The translations under genes and the position numbers were made by a program. The notes beneath the pieces are model-generated. The model was not told where the DNA came from and made no database searches. It was given only the letters and a program-made list of their open reading frames with translations. Below are positions 9,901 through 21,147 of a stretch of 64,000 nucleotides of DNA, in pieces (positions within the stretch are counted from its first letter, which is position 1; each line of letters starts with the position of its first letter). This stretch comes from Neurospora tetrasperma FGSC 2508 (lineage: Eukaryota > Ascomycota > Sordariomycetes > Sordariales > Sordariaceae). The stretch spans positions 862,693 to 926,692 of the forward strand of contig NW_009799099.1 of assembly GCF_000213175.1 (NCBI RefSeq), written 5' to 3'.

Positions 9901-12279
9901 AGCCATCGAGTTGCGGTATGGCTGCTGATTGACGCCGCTAAATCTAAGCGAATCTACCACGGAGCCCTCAACGAACGAAGCATGGTTGGAATCGACACCA
10001 GAGGTGTGGACGTAGTTCGGATTGGCTCCAACGGCACGGACAGCGTGACCATTACCGTCAACCTCGCTGTTTGTCATTCCGCTCACGTTGCTCCGATCCA
10101 TGCCCGCCGTCCTCAAGCTGGCTACGGACATGTTTTCAGGGGTACGCGAGCCGCTTGATACTGAGCCGCCGAATGCGCGAGAATCACGGTTCGGCGCCTC
10201 ACTGCCTTCAGTGTATCCGGAGACGCTGGGGATAGGACTCAGACCGCGCTTCTCAGGCTGGTAAGGAACATACTTGAGTGGAGGCGGCACCTCTTGCGTG
10301 TTGTAGTAGTCGTATGGGCTATTCCCGTATTCGCGCTCGTGATCATCGTAATCGTCCAGATCATCATAGGAATCAACAGACGGTGCGCCACTGTGGTAGT
10401 CGTTGCCCTGGTTCTCGGCACCCCGTTGACGTGGCAGCTGTTTCAGGTCTCCATGGGAAATATTGGCATGCTGAGTACCCAATGACAGTAGAGTAATGGG
10501 GGTCCGGGTGGGTGTCGGAGTGGAATCCTCGGTGTGGTACTGGCCATTCTGATCTTGCTTCGGTGCAATCTCCTCGCTAGCCGAGTGAGGACCATCCGTG
10601 TCGGCAGATAAGATAGAGGCTCTGGTGACGTCCGATGGGTTGAGGTCGCTCAATAACGGCATAGGGGGAGCAGGTGCGAGGAAGTCGGAGGAAGCATCGT
10701 CATCATAATCCTCATACTCATTGCCAGCAGAATTCCGCAACTCACGTCTTCGCCTCCTACTGCGGTTCTCTCCAGGAGATTTGAGACCGTCATGGGCAGC
10801 AGCCGCACCGGCAGCAGCAGTCTTTAGACGGTCAGCGCTTCCCGTGGGGCTGTGGTCAATATCACGCACATCGCTTCTCGTGTCTTGGCTGAGGGCACTT
10901 TGTGCCGGACTCTCATCAAAGGCATTGCGGGCTTCTCTGTCTCGCTTCTCAATCTTGATGGGCTCCTTGGGTGTGGGAGTGGTGCCCGAATTTCTGTCAG
11001 CTCTAGACGTCCGGCGCCTATCGCTGCCCTCATCCCTAGAAGCCGTGGTCGCACTTGACGTCGTCGAGGCTGCCTTACGATCCTGACGCAAGCTCTGCTC
11101 TCTCTTCAAGGCATTGAGTTCTGGAAGAATAAGGCGACGAATGGCATCCTCTACTGTCTCCAGAAGCTTGGGATTGTTGATGGAGGAGGCCTTTGACTGA
11201 CCTGAGCGCATTGACTCGGCACCCACGGAGCGTTGGCTGGGAGCTGCAGTCGAAAGCATGCTTGAATCCGCTCCCGATACCATGGAATCGGATTGCTTGG
11301 ATCTCCTACGTGGGGACTCTGAGCGCTTCGAACTCCTTTCCTCTTTGCTGAGACTACTGGTCCTGCTCTTAGTCGACTTGTGGAGGCGGTTATTACTGCC
11401 GCTCTTCTCTTTATCGCCGCGCGTCTTGGTCACCGATACCTTTTCGCGCTCTCCGCGCTCGTACTCTCGATTCCTGCTCTCATCTCGGCTCTTGGTACGG
11501 AGCTTGTCAGTAACTGCAGCAGCTGTGATACCAGTAGCAGCGCCAGCAAGGGCATCCCCGCCGCGCGAGGGGCTCATGCTCCTGGAGCCAGGGCTCTTGA
11601 CATCCGAGTTCTTGCGGGATACGTAAGGCTCGTCAAGGAAACTGTCGCTCGGGATTGCCGAGATGTCGCTCGTGTTGCCGGCATTGTAGCTATTTTTGCT
11701 ATCAGCAGATGGGATCAAAGGGCTGGCAGGGCGGCGGGCGCGTCGGTTGGCGCTACGTTCGCTTCGTTCGCCGATTTCGATCTCGATATTGCGACTGACG
11801 CTACTCTCCTCAGTGGCAGAGGCGTACGAATTGTTGTCTTCGTCGGCCCCGCTCAAGACGGACATCAACTCATTTTCGCTACGGGCAAGGGCGCTTTGGG
11901 AATGGCGATCGGCGCGGCGGCTCTGGCTCGATCTCCTCGTTGACTTTGCTTCTGTTATTTCAATGCGACCTCGACTGGAACCGCTGCTTTTGCGATTGGA
12001 CTTGTGGCTTGGCGTGAGGCGAACACGTACGCTGGGTTTGCGCCCGTCTCCAGATGGGGCTCCTTTTCCTCCTTCGAAATACTCGATCAAAAGCGAGGTT
12101 TGCGATTTGCCTCGATTGTGTGTCTTGATGGTGACCGGGGTGCCGTCCTCAGGCAGCGAGTAGGATGACTTGTCCTCGGTTCCCAGCTCGCTCTGGGTTG
12201 GGCTCATTATCGACGATTCGGTTGCGCTGGGCACGGGTAGTGGTCGCTCGGACGACTTCTTTTTGGTTTCGACACCCAT
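6961..12279 (-). CDS. Large intrinsically disordered protein of unknown function (1754 aa), 2 exons
   Basis: Exons 12279-8881 and 8826-6961 (minus strand) join across a 54-nt intron with perfect GTAAGT donor and CTAAC branch site. The product is dominated by Ser, Arg, Gln, Asp and Asn, with many RRxS-like sites, and looks mostly disordered. More ordered-looking islands are: a short N-terminal motif near residue 65 (TSLLIEYFEGGKG); an amphipathic helix around 365-395 (ETVEDAIRRLILPELNALK); an Ala-rich segment near 835-845; the post-splice helix beginning LMVRDAQRSARDTEILVTLV; and a helix near 1230-1265 (GRIEDMLMQLLTQVDVLK). An octapeptide repeat SPxYENTR lies at about 1395-1436. I do not recognise the family; the islands suggest a fungal scaffold regulated by phosphorylation, which is inference only. 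The ATG at 12279 has a good context (GACAACATGGG). Confidence 0.85.
7918..8043 (-). repeat. Tandem 24-bp coding repeat (SPxYENTR octapeptide)
   Basis: In the disordered protein, five units read SPGYENTR, SPAYENPQ, SPAYEKTR, SPDYQQQYESTR and SPDYQN. The first three are 24 bp each, the fourth carries a four-residue Gln-containing insertion and the fifth is partial. Each carries an SP dipeptide and a tyrosine at fixed spacing. Confidence 0.9.
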
Positions 12280-14777
12280 GTTGTCAGTGTTGGGCGTCGC
12301 GGTTGGAAGGACGAGATGGTTGGGTTGGCCAAGCTATCGAAGATCAGACGGTCGTCTAAGCGAGCCTAGTGGGCCTTGCCGCAGCTTGAGTATAGCGCAG
12401 CTGTTCCCCCGCCAGTTCGGTTGCCAAATCCTGTTCCTGTTCTTAGAAAAGCAAGGCTCTTCCCGGCAATTCGGTGGAGGGTGGGAGCGGGTTGCAAAAG
12501 GGCGAGATAAAAGAAAGAGAATATGGGTAGTATTAAAATGAGGAGGAAAACAAGATAGGGCGCGAGGGGTATTATGATGGTTCTGTCGACGAATCGAAGC
12601 TGCGCGGTCTCTCTATTCGTTCCGTTCAGGGCGACATCTGGTTGCGGGAAAATCTGGTGGTCAGAGAAAACCTGAGAGCTGGACCAACGAAATTAGGGTA
12701 AGCTGCTGATTCGTCTCGTAGAAGCTTCAGAATGGCAAACCCCACAGATTGGTTTGACTTGGGGGACGCCAACTGAGAAGCGGCAAGATGCAAGATGCGC
12801 GAACAGGCCTGTGGAGGAGGAGAAGGAAAGCTGGATGGGATCGATGGAGAGGAGAGAGGGAAGTGGAAGTGGAAAAACCTAGACTAGGCGCGTCGCAGTC
12901 CCAGTGCAGTGCAGTGCAGTTGCAGGCAGTGTGATTGAGGTGATGGCACATACGGGCTAGGCAAGGGGAACATGGAACCTGAACCCACAATAGGACGGGA
13001 TGACAGGGCAGGGCAGGCGGGGAGGCAGGCTACGCTACTAGGAAGCGACAAGGTAGGCGGCGGTGCTCCGTCCCGTGAAAATCGAGAGGCGGCGCAATAC
13101 CCAGTCCTGCCCTGTACTTCCTTGACCTGGAAGGGACCAGAGGACCGACCCCCATGTTTCCATCCTTGGTAGAGGTAGGTAGGTAGATGCTGTGGTGAGG
13201 CAGCAATGGGACAGCCCTTTTGAGAGGACAATTCAGCCCGATGCTGACACGACGGAGGCATAGGGGTGTTTGTTTGGTTTTGTGGCTGTAGACATGGGAA
13301 GACGAGGAAGGAGAGGATATCAACAAGAGAACAGAGGTATATCAACGGCACGTACCAGATGGAGGTCGCCAAGGTACGTTATCGTCCTCAACTTGTGCTA
13401 TGCGCTTGTAGCTAGAGGTATAAGGTAGCTCGGCCAGGGTGGGCTGACTTTAGGGTTCCAAGCGGATGGGAAGCAAAATGCCCGTCTCGTCGTGTCGGAG
13501 ATCTAAGTATGCTATGTTTTGCGTGCTGCAGGCCTCAAAAGTGGTCGGTCTAGTAGTTCGTCGCATGCAATGGAAGCGTGTGTCGCAAGTGATCATTCAA
13601 CAGTCTCCGCTCGTTCGGGTGGAGGTGGATGCGATCGATATATTCGAAGCTACCCGCCAACGTACAAGTATATCGGGTAGGGCAGCAGCAGCAGCAGGGG
13701 AAGCACACAAAAAAAAAGATGGTCCTAGAGAGCGGGAAAGGCAAGGCACCGTCCGTCACTGGAACCTGGGAATCTGTTTGCAACCCGACCTCCCGACTTG
13801 CTGCTGTGGATTTGCGACTGGCGACCGGCGACTGGCGTGTGCGTGAGAGGGGGGGAAAAAAGAAATAAAAATCATAAAAAGGGACTCTTTGACGCCTCTG
13901 GATTGGTGCTCAAGAGAGGAAACCTAAGCAGCGAGGGGCCATTCGGTGGTGGACTGGTGAGAGGGACGAATGAGCGGTGGGAGTCAGGGAGAGGAGTCCA
14001 AAGAAGTCGGCGCCCGCGTACAGTAAGTAATATTGGGAATACATACGGGAACTGGACTCACCCACATGGATGGATATAATTCCCGAATGAATACAACTAA
14101 GTCAGGTCACTGTCACCAGCCCACGGCCTTGGTTCCGTTTCATCCATCCCGTCACGTCTTCCAGTGTCCTGAACGGTCTTCTTTTTCCTGTTCTTTTCTT
14201 TCCATTCCCTTCCTGATCTCCCCCAACTGCCCGGCGCCGAATCCCTCCATGGCGGCTTGGTTCGCCTAGGTTTGCCCGACGACGGCCGGCCTTGCTTGGT
14301 GTGCTGGCCATGCTCGACGGCTATCGGCCAATTGCGCGTGGGAGGCAGGGGTGCTATGAGGTGCCTTGCTGCAGCGTTATGCAGCTCAGCTCCGTCCGCC
14401 TTCGCCTTCTATTTCACAAGAGAATTGGGCAGGGCAGTGACATAGTGAATGGATGAATGGAAATCGATTCGCTGGGAAGCTCAGGCTTAAAACCGGTCAT
14501 TGTGGTACAATTTTCTCCCTTCCTGTCTCTGTTCCTGTTTCTGTCTCTGTTTCTTTTTCTTTTTCTTTTTCTGCTCTGCTCTGTAGTTACCTATCCCTCG
14601 GTCAATTCTTCAATCCCTTCTTCACGACATCTTCAACCACCTCCCTCCTTCCCGCCTCCCTCCCTGCCCATCGGCCCGGTTGATGATTAATACACCATAT
14701 CAAAACAGGACAAGAACAACTGAACTCCCAACCACAAGCCAGAAACTAACTGAACTTGGGGGAATGACCGGGTTCCC

Positions 14778-14810
14778 AAAAAGTAAAAAGTAAAAAGTAA
14801 AAAAAAAAGT
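14778..14810. repeat. AAAAAGT tandem repeat
   Basis: Three perfect 7-bp AAAAAGT units followed by a stretched A10GT unit. Confidence 0.9.
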
Positions 14811-15453
14811 GGACCCCCGACGGCTGGGGACCACCGAAGCCGCATCCCAGCCTGCTACCAGCCCAGGGCAGAGCTCTTTGCATTCAGTGAGCCAAGGTCA
14901 GGGAACAAGGGGGAGGTGTTGATCAGCTCTTCGGCAGCCATTCCGCTTCGGAGCTTGTCCCGTTTCCCGTCTTCACCTCCGTCTCTTCACCGTCTCAACC
15001 TCGGCTTGCCTTGTCCTACCGGTAAGTACTCGGGCCCAAGAAAAGGAATCGAAACGGTAGCCCCACAATCCATGTGGTCAACAACACTTGCGCAGGCCTC
15101 CAGATTCTACGAGTTTAGTGCAGGCTGTTACCTATTATTGATGTGATGCTTGCTGGTGACGATGTTGGTTACCTCCCGTCCTGCTTGTTGCTGCTGCCGC
15201 GGCTGATAACTTGAGCAAGCAAATACCTAGTCCAGCCGGAGGTAGGGTAGGTAGGTAACTGCGGCCAGGTACCGTCACTATCACACTCACTATCACTCAC
15301 CACAACACCGGAAAGCCAGACCTCAAGATCAGACAAAGATCACCGATAGATTGTCCCAACTGCCCTGATTCTTTGCATATATCTTGGTGCCCTTGTTTAA
15401 GTTGGCTTGGGTGCCAGTGGTTCCTGTCTTGAACTGTAATGGTCCCTCCCCAC

Positions 15454-15454
<1 letters not shown>

Positions 15455-15487
<33 letters not shown>
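15455..15487. repeat. Poly(T) tract, 33 nt
   Basis: Uninterrupted run of 33 T flanked by unique sequence; no adjacent target-site duplication or retroposed gene body was seen. Confidence 0.92.
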
Positions 15488-15488
<1 letters not shown>

Positions 15489-15707
15489 GGATCGCTGCCC
15501 CTCACGTCGTTCGTTGGACCTTGTTCAGTCAGGTACCCTATGCTTGGCGCTAATGACGTCGTTAGTTACCTCTATGAAACACCATACACATAAACCATGG
15601 TCTTGATGAAACAGCGAAACTCTCCCTTCAGAGTCAAGCCTACCCGCCTGACCCGACCAAAAGTTGCAGATACTTGTATGTAGAACTAACTATCCACTAG
15701 CAGTCAT

Positions 15708-15742
15708 GTGTCGTGTGTCGTGTGTCGTGTGTCGTGTTTCGT
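15708..15742. repeat. GTGTCGT tandem repeat
   Basis: Four perfect 7-bp GTGTCGT units and a fifth with one change (GTTTCGT). Confidence 0.92.
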
Positions 15743-16640
15743 TTGCGAACTGCATCTTCTACTTAATACTACGTTTCGTATAGTGGTGCCAGGGCTTACA
15801 GCGAGGATCACCACTGCAATGACCACATCTCCTCAAAACCCCCTCGCATGCCTCAATCGATATTCACTGAATGAGGGGCTTGCGAGACACACGACAACCG
15901 GGAGTCTGGGATACCGAATGCTCCGGTTGAAGATGATGATTACTCCTCATCAACCTAAAGTCAAATGCTGAAACAACGTATATTTATTTCCAAGGTTCGT
16001 GGCTGCCCCGTGTTGAATGTCTCATATTCTAGTAGGTCGGCTGGTAAAAAAGCTAAGAAGGGACGGAGAAAAACGCATATCACCGGAATTATCATCCTCC
16101 TACTTAGACAGGAGTTTCACTATATGCCCGACGTTCCATGCCATACATACTATTTAGTATAATAATAACAACCTTGAATTTCTGATGTAAGACTTGTATT
16201 TCTCGAGTTTCTTCCCATTTTACTCCCATTCACGGCAAAATGAAAAAGTTGAATGGGCAAAAGTATTGCTGCGCTGCTGTAATCCATTATATGTATGTGC
16301 TGATTGACATGCTACAGCTTCTGTGATATGTTCAAGAAAAAAAAGGTCGTGTACATTTGAAGCCTAAGAGACCTCTGACGTTCGATTGTATCAGGTTTGA
16401 AAAGAATTGTGTAAATTGTAAACCTAAGGCTAAATATCGAAGAACAGGCATCCTCCAAACTGTTATGTTGACATCTGAATAGATGCAAAAAGCGGTTGTG
16501 GAAAGAATGAATTGCGCTAGTATGTAGCGTGTTCCCTTAACTGTGGCTCAAACTCTATGGCACGAGCAACAAGCATAACTGAATTGTGAGGAAAAGAAAA
16601 ACCAACTGAGAAAGCCTTGCGGAAAGACCTTAATCTAGAT

Positions 16641-16642
<2 letters not shown>

Positions 16643-16693
<51 letters not shown>
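16643..16693. repeat. Poly(A) tract, 51 nt
   Basis: Uninterrupted run of 51 A about 140 bp downstream (3') of the IFRD-like stop codon; read on the coding strand of that gene it is a T run in the 3' UTR or terminator region. Confidence 0.92.
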
Positions 16694-16696
<3 letters not shown>

Positions 16697-16830
16697 CCTG
16701 TTGGAAACTAAGAATGCGTGCAAAAAGGAATCCAATAACAATGCCACCTAACGCTGTCGTCTATCGTTATACCAACACATTCATCCCACTTTCCTCACTC
16801 ATCCTGGTATCCTTCAGCTGTAAGCTACCT

Positions 16831-18231
16831 CTACCTTCTCCTGTTAGTCCTGACTATAAACTCCACATCCGCACCCTCCAGAACCTCCCTAACCGCAGGG
16901 TTCTCAATATATTGCGTCGCCAAACCGCCACCAAGGATCGTCTTTAAGGTCTCCATCCTAGCGTGTGTTGACCACGTATCAATAATCAGAATCTGGTTGT
17001 GAATGCGTAGCTTCTCACGATATCCAAATTCGACAAAGCCATCCTCGCCTCCGGCACCTGACTCCATCCTGGAGCCTCCCGTGTGGGGATTCGCCGAACT
17101 GCGACCAGCAGTCGAATATCCCGGACCCAGGCCACGTTCCAAAGAGGTGATGATACTTTGGAAGTTGGTCTTTAGCTGTTTACGGTTCAACTTTGAGACC
17201 GCCTTGGAAGAGTCACGGACAATCTCCGCCATGCGGGTCATGATTCTGTGCTGGTTGTACTGCAAGTCTGAGCTCTCGCCCGTCTCTTCTTCGTCGTCGC
17301 GGGCAGCTTCAAACAGCAGGGCAATGTTGACGCCGGCACCGATTTGCACGTCACTGTCTGTGCTGTCCAGTTGCTCCATGAAGGCCTCCATGGCTTGGTC
17401 GCGCTGCACGCTCAAGTCGTCCATGTAGCTGGCCACAAACCCCCAGGCTTGGAGAGCTGCTGCTACGACGTTGCCGTTGTCGGGAGCACCCACACTCTGG
17501 CCGTCGCTTTCTATGATTTCGAGTAGGAAGTCAAGAACTTCTTCGGCGGCGCTGGATGAACCGCCCCCAAGTGACACGGCGATACTGATGGCGTTGATAG
17601 CCTCGACCTTGATCTTGTCTTCCTCGCTGTCCTCACAGGCTACCTTGAGTGCGGACCAGACGTGATCGAATATCGCGTCCGAGGGGCAGTTAAGGATGGT
17701 GACTGCAAGTGCTTGGAGAGCGAGCAGGCGTTCCTGATCGCTGCTTCCGCTTCTGATGCTGCGGAGGAGGGCCGCGTGGATGTCGGAAATGTTCTTCTCA
17801 ATGTGCTTTTGTGCAAAGTGGTGCTTCAAAATGTGTGTATATGCCTTCAGCGTAGCCTCGCGGCCCTGAACGCTGCTTCTCTTGCGATCTTGAAGTTCGG
17901 CAATACGGTCTTGCAACCTCTCCGGCCACGTATTGCTTGTATCGTCCTCGTAAACATCCTCCCCGGTTACCGAGTTGGCGCTGCTGATAGTCATGGCGTC
18001 ATCGAAGTCGTATTCACTAGCTCCATCCTCGGAGGGGACACGACTTCCAGCTCGGGATCCCGCTGTTGAGGGTGCCCGTGAGCCGGGCCGCGAGCCGGGC
18101 CGCGAGCTTGCGGGAGAGCCATTGCCGGGAGAGAGAGTGCCGCCAGAGCGTGGGGCTTCGGGCCGCGCTCTAGCCTTTCGAGAAACGGTCTTGCCACTTT
18201 CCAAAAGGGCTTTTTTGCGTAGATCGTGCAT
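16831..18231 (-). CDS. Interferon-related developmental regulator (IFRD) family protein
   Basis: Single exon, 466 aa. The N-terminal ~100 residues are basic then Ser/Gly/Pro-rich, with a repeated SRPGSR-type segment encoded by a short GC-rich repeat near 18080-18105. From about residue 100 the protein is alpha-helical and repeat-like (WPERLQDRIAELQDRKRSSVQGREATL, then helices with VEAINAISIAVSLGGGSS), and near residue 405 it ends in the conserved C-terminal block FGYREKLRIHNQ...DTWSTHARMETLKTILGGGL. This architecture matches the IFRD1/IFRD2 family, where proteins act as transcriptional co-regulators or bind idle ribosomes in animals; the fungal role is not established. The start ATG has a strong context (CAACACCATGC). 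It is divergent from the FHA gene, 2.9 kb away. Confidence 0.85.
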   Translation of the reverse strand: MHDLRKKALLESGKTVSRKARARPEAPRSGGTLSPGNGSPASSRPGSRPGSRAPSTAGSRAGSRVPSEDGASEYDFDDAMTISSANSVTGEDVYEDDTSNTWPERLQDRIAELQDRKRSSVQGREATLKAYTHILKHHFAQKHIEKNISDIHAALLRSIRSGSSDQERLLALQALAVTILNCPSDAIFDHVWSALKVACEDSEEDKIKVEAINAISIAVSLGGGSSSAAEEVLDFLLEIIESDGQSVGAPDNGNVVAAALQAWGFVASYMDDLSVQRDQAMEAFMEQLDSTDSDVQIGAGVNIALLFEAARDDEEETGESSDLQYNQHRIMTRMAEIVRDSSKAVSKLNRKQLKTNFQSIITSLERGLGPGYSTAGRSSANPHTGGSRMESGAGGEDGFVEFGYREKLRIHNQILIIDTWSTHARMETLKTILGGGLATQYIENPAVREVLEGADVEFIVRTNRRR

Positions 18232-21147
18232 GGTGTTGGGTGTGTGCTAGATGAAGCGTCTGTTCGGCAAGAAATATGGGATTCTTGGTTTAGGTGGTCG
18301 TCGGGGTTTGTAATTTCGATCGCTTGCCGTGCAAGACTATTACTTTTCAGGTCGGTGTATGGGAGGTGAATGGTTGTTGTAGTTGTTAATGGCAGTTGCT
18401 GACTTTTCGAATGAGTAGGTCGTTTTCAGCATACAATCCATGAGATACGGGAGGGGGTGCTTTTTTATAAAGTCGAAGGTAGGACTGTGCCGTCGTCGGA
18501 ATTTGAAATTCGGAGGCAAAGTTGGTTGGATGAGACGGCAGATGATTATTTTCCCTTGCTCGTGACGGGAAAATATTTGTTCTTGTAGAGGAAAAGAAAG
18601 GGACAATTTCAATTCCATTTGTGCGGATCAACAACTGGAACTGCAGTTTTCGGGACCCCGTCCACTGCAGGGCCCGGGAACGAATGACGCATGACGCACT
18701 GAGGCGGGCCCAGAAGACCAAGGGCACGGTGGTCAGTGGCGAACGGTACCCGGAGCCAAGACCTTAGCTACGATTTAATGCTCGGCCCATCGGATCTGTT
18801 AAGCCGTGACGATTTCTGATGTCCTTGCAGTTCAGTTCAATTCAGTTCTATTCTGTTCTGTTCTGCCATGTCATGTCCCTCGGGGCAAACATCTTCTTCC
18901 TGCTTTGAATTATTGTTCCCTGGTTTGGGAACCTACATGGCATTGTGACTTGTGACTCAATCAAACATGTGCTGATATAAGCCTCTTTTAAGTATCGCTG
19001 GAGCTCCGCGCAAGCATTGGCAACGGTACTGGTGCAAACTAAGGGCTTATTTTTTGTACGATAGGTGTAGAATCGAGAGCCAAGGTAAGGTCCCTCGTTA
19101 GCGCTATCAATATCAGTGACATATGGACTTACAAATGTTTCTATTGTCCCTCATTGGTGTGTTTGGTTTGAATTGGCAACTCGAGGGAACACCATTATTT
19201 TGGAAAGGTGTGAATCTTGTGCCAGTCCCTCCATGCCCGTCGAATGCTTGCTTTGGTTGTCCTTGCCATCCATCTCGTGGGTGTGGTTTAAGTGCTTGCA
19301 TATGAACCATGGACGCACTAACCAAAAGAGGTTAGGACTGGATCTTCCAGCTGTCACTGAGCACCTTTACGGCCTGGGGAAGCATTTAGTGTAAAATCAT
19401 CCGAGCCCAACACGAACGTTCATCATCAACCTTCAACATACCTATGTACACGTCTTGGTCAATCCCAAAAAAGCAGGGAAATCAGACGTATGCTTCCCGT
19501 AGGTTAAGAAAGAGCAGCACTCGATGTGGTTTGTGAAACGGCAAAAGGTGCTGTCTTGGATCGGTGAAATCCCCTTCTGCCTGGGTCCTTGCAAGCGATA
19601 AGATACCGACGCCCCTCTTCCCCACCAACGTGCCGTCACTCATGAGCTGCCCGCCCCTTGTCCGCCCTGCTCTCCCTGCTCTTCTTGCTCTCCCCGGCCC
19701 TTTCGTTTCCAGCAAAGCCAGCAGCAGCTCCGCATTATCCGCACTCCGTAGCTCTCCCGTCCAGTCCCATTAGGTCGTCGTTCACATGCGAACAGGAGTG
19801 GGGCATCATGAGTCTCAGCTAACGACAACTCGTCGGCTTTTCAAACATGATCAACATTGGAGTCAGTCGATTGCAAGCCGCCCAGATGATGAATACCACA
19901 AGGGTATTGGATCGTCAGGAATCAATACCAGCGGGTGCTAGATTGTTGCGAGGGGTCCAGTCTGACTCAGTTGTCGCCCGGCTCATTGGCAAACGAACGA
20001 AGGGACCAAAGGGAGGGGAGGGGGGCAGGTCGGAGCACAAATAGGTAGATCCGACGGAAAGAAGTCAAGCTTGTGTAACCGCATATGTCCGTCCATTCCC
20101 ACTCGATGTCTGCCCGCCTGCTGGTAGCCTGGTGCCTCGCAAATGCGGTCTAGTTGCGCGGCTCCAGTACAACTTCCATGGCTCGAGGGCTTCCACCAAG
20201 GTAAACGGCATGGTGGACGAAGGAAGAGCGCTGTGATCTGCTGCCACGAAGCACGATAATCAAGACAAATCATTTCATTCACGTTGGTATCACCAATGGT
20301 AACGAAGTAAGAGACAGCCGAGGAGAAGCTGCCCAACACCTACTGTGACCCCTAGAGGTAAGTAGAGGTAGGTAAGTGCTTAGTAGGCGGACATGGCCAG
20401 ATCGATAGGTCCTAAGTCCGGGTCGGTGTATCAGGCAGCCCCCTGGCCCCGCACTTTCGCTATCTAAGGAGGAGTGCTCTTTCCCATTTGAGGTGCAAGT
20501 TGGCGGTCGCCTGGCAAGCACCCTTGAAAGTGCGACTACCGAATCCGTCTCTCTTGCCAGTCGCAACCTCCTTTATTCAACTGAACACAACGAACCAACC
20601 CAACTTATCCATTTCGATTTGAGTGTTCCTCCTATTCCTTTTCAAACATCCAGCTACAACTTAACCTCTTCTTGAACACTGAAGACCATCCTGCTGCACT
20701 CGCTGCGAGAAACAACCATTGACCCCGCGCTCCAGCTGCAGTCTGCAGCTACCTACCTCTACCTCTGCGTTGCTGCGTCTTGTTTGGACATCATTCCTTC
20801 ACCTGCACCAGACCTCGAGTTCACATCGACCCAGAGAGCACGTTTCACCCCACCATCACTGCTCACTCACTGCACGCACTTCCAACTCTCTCACATCCTC
20901 GGCTCGGTCTGTGCTGCTTCTGACATCGTATCTGGTACTGCGCTCTGCTGCCTTGGAACGCTTTCTCAACACACCAGCAGTCCGGAACCTCGGGTATCAC
21001 CTCTTCTGCGGTTGATTGACCCGCCTCGAACAGGAATTGTGCAGCTACCAGGGCAGTCCGGTGTTCAGCCTGACAAGAAGCAGGATCACTACTTGTTTGA
21101 CCCCTCCAAGGAAACGGTGTAACGACTGCATCTTTCGCACATCCACA
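18232..21147. other. 2.9-kb divergent promoter region (IFRD-like / FHA)
   Basis: No supported gene. It separates the divergent IFRD-like and FHA genes, so both promoters lie here. It holds a degenerate TTCAG/TTCTG pentamer run at 18831-18865 and CCTAGAGGTA/TAGAGGTAGG motifs at 20350-20375. A C/T-rich sequence from about 20550 to 21147 is most likely the FHA 5' leader. Confidence 0.55.
18831..18865. repeat. Degenerate TTCWG pentamer array
   Basis: Seven consecutive pentamers of the form TTCAG, TTCAA, TTCAG, TTCTA, TTCTG, TTCTG, TTCTG. Confidence 0.85.

Larger units (their letters stand above)
12280..16830. other. 4.5-kb gene-free spacer upstream of the disordered-protein gene
   Basis: This spacer lies between two minus-strand genes, so it must contain the 3' UTR of the IFRD-like gene on the right and the promoter and probably long leader of the disordered-protein gene on the left. 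Many short frames exist but none has codon bias, recognisable motifs or splice extension. Low-complexity islands include a TGCAG run near 12900, T/C-rich sequence at 14520-14575, an AAAAAGT repeat, two long homopolymers and a GTGTCGT repeat. No tRNA-like A/B box pair was found. Confidence 0.55.
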
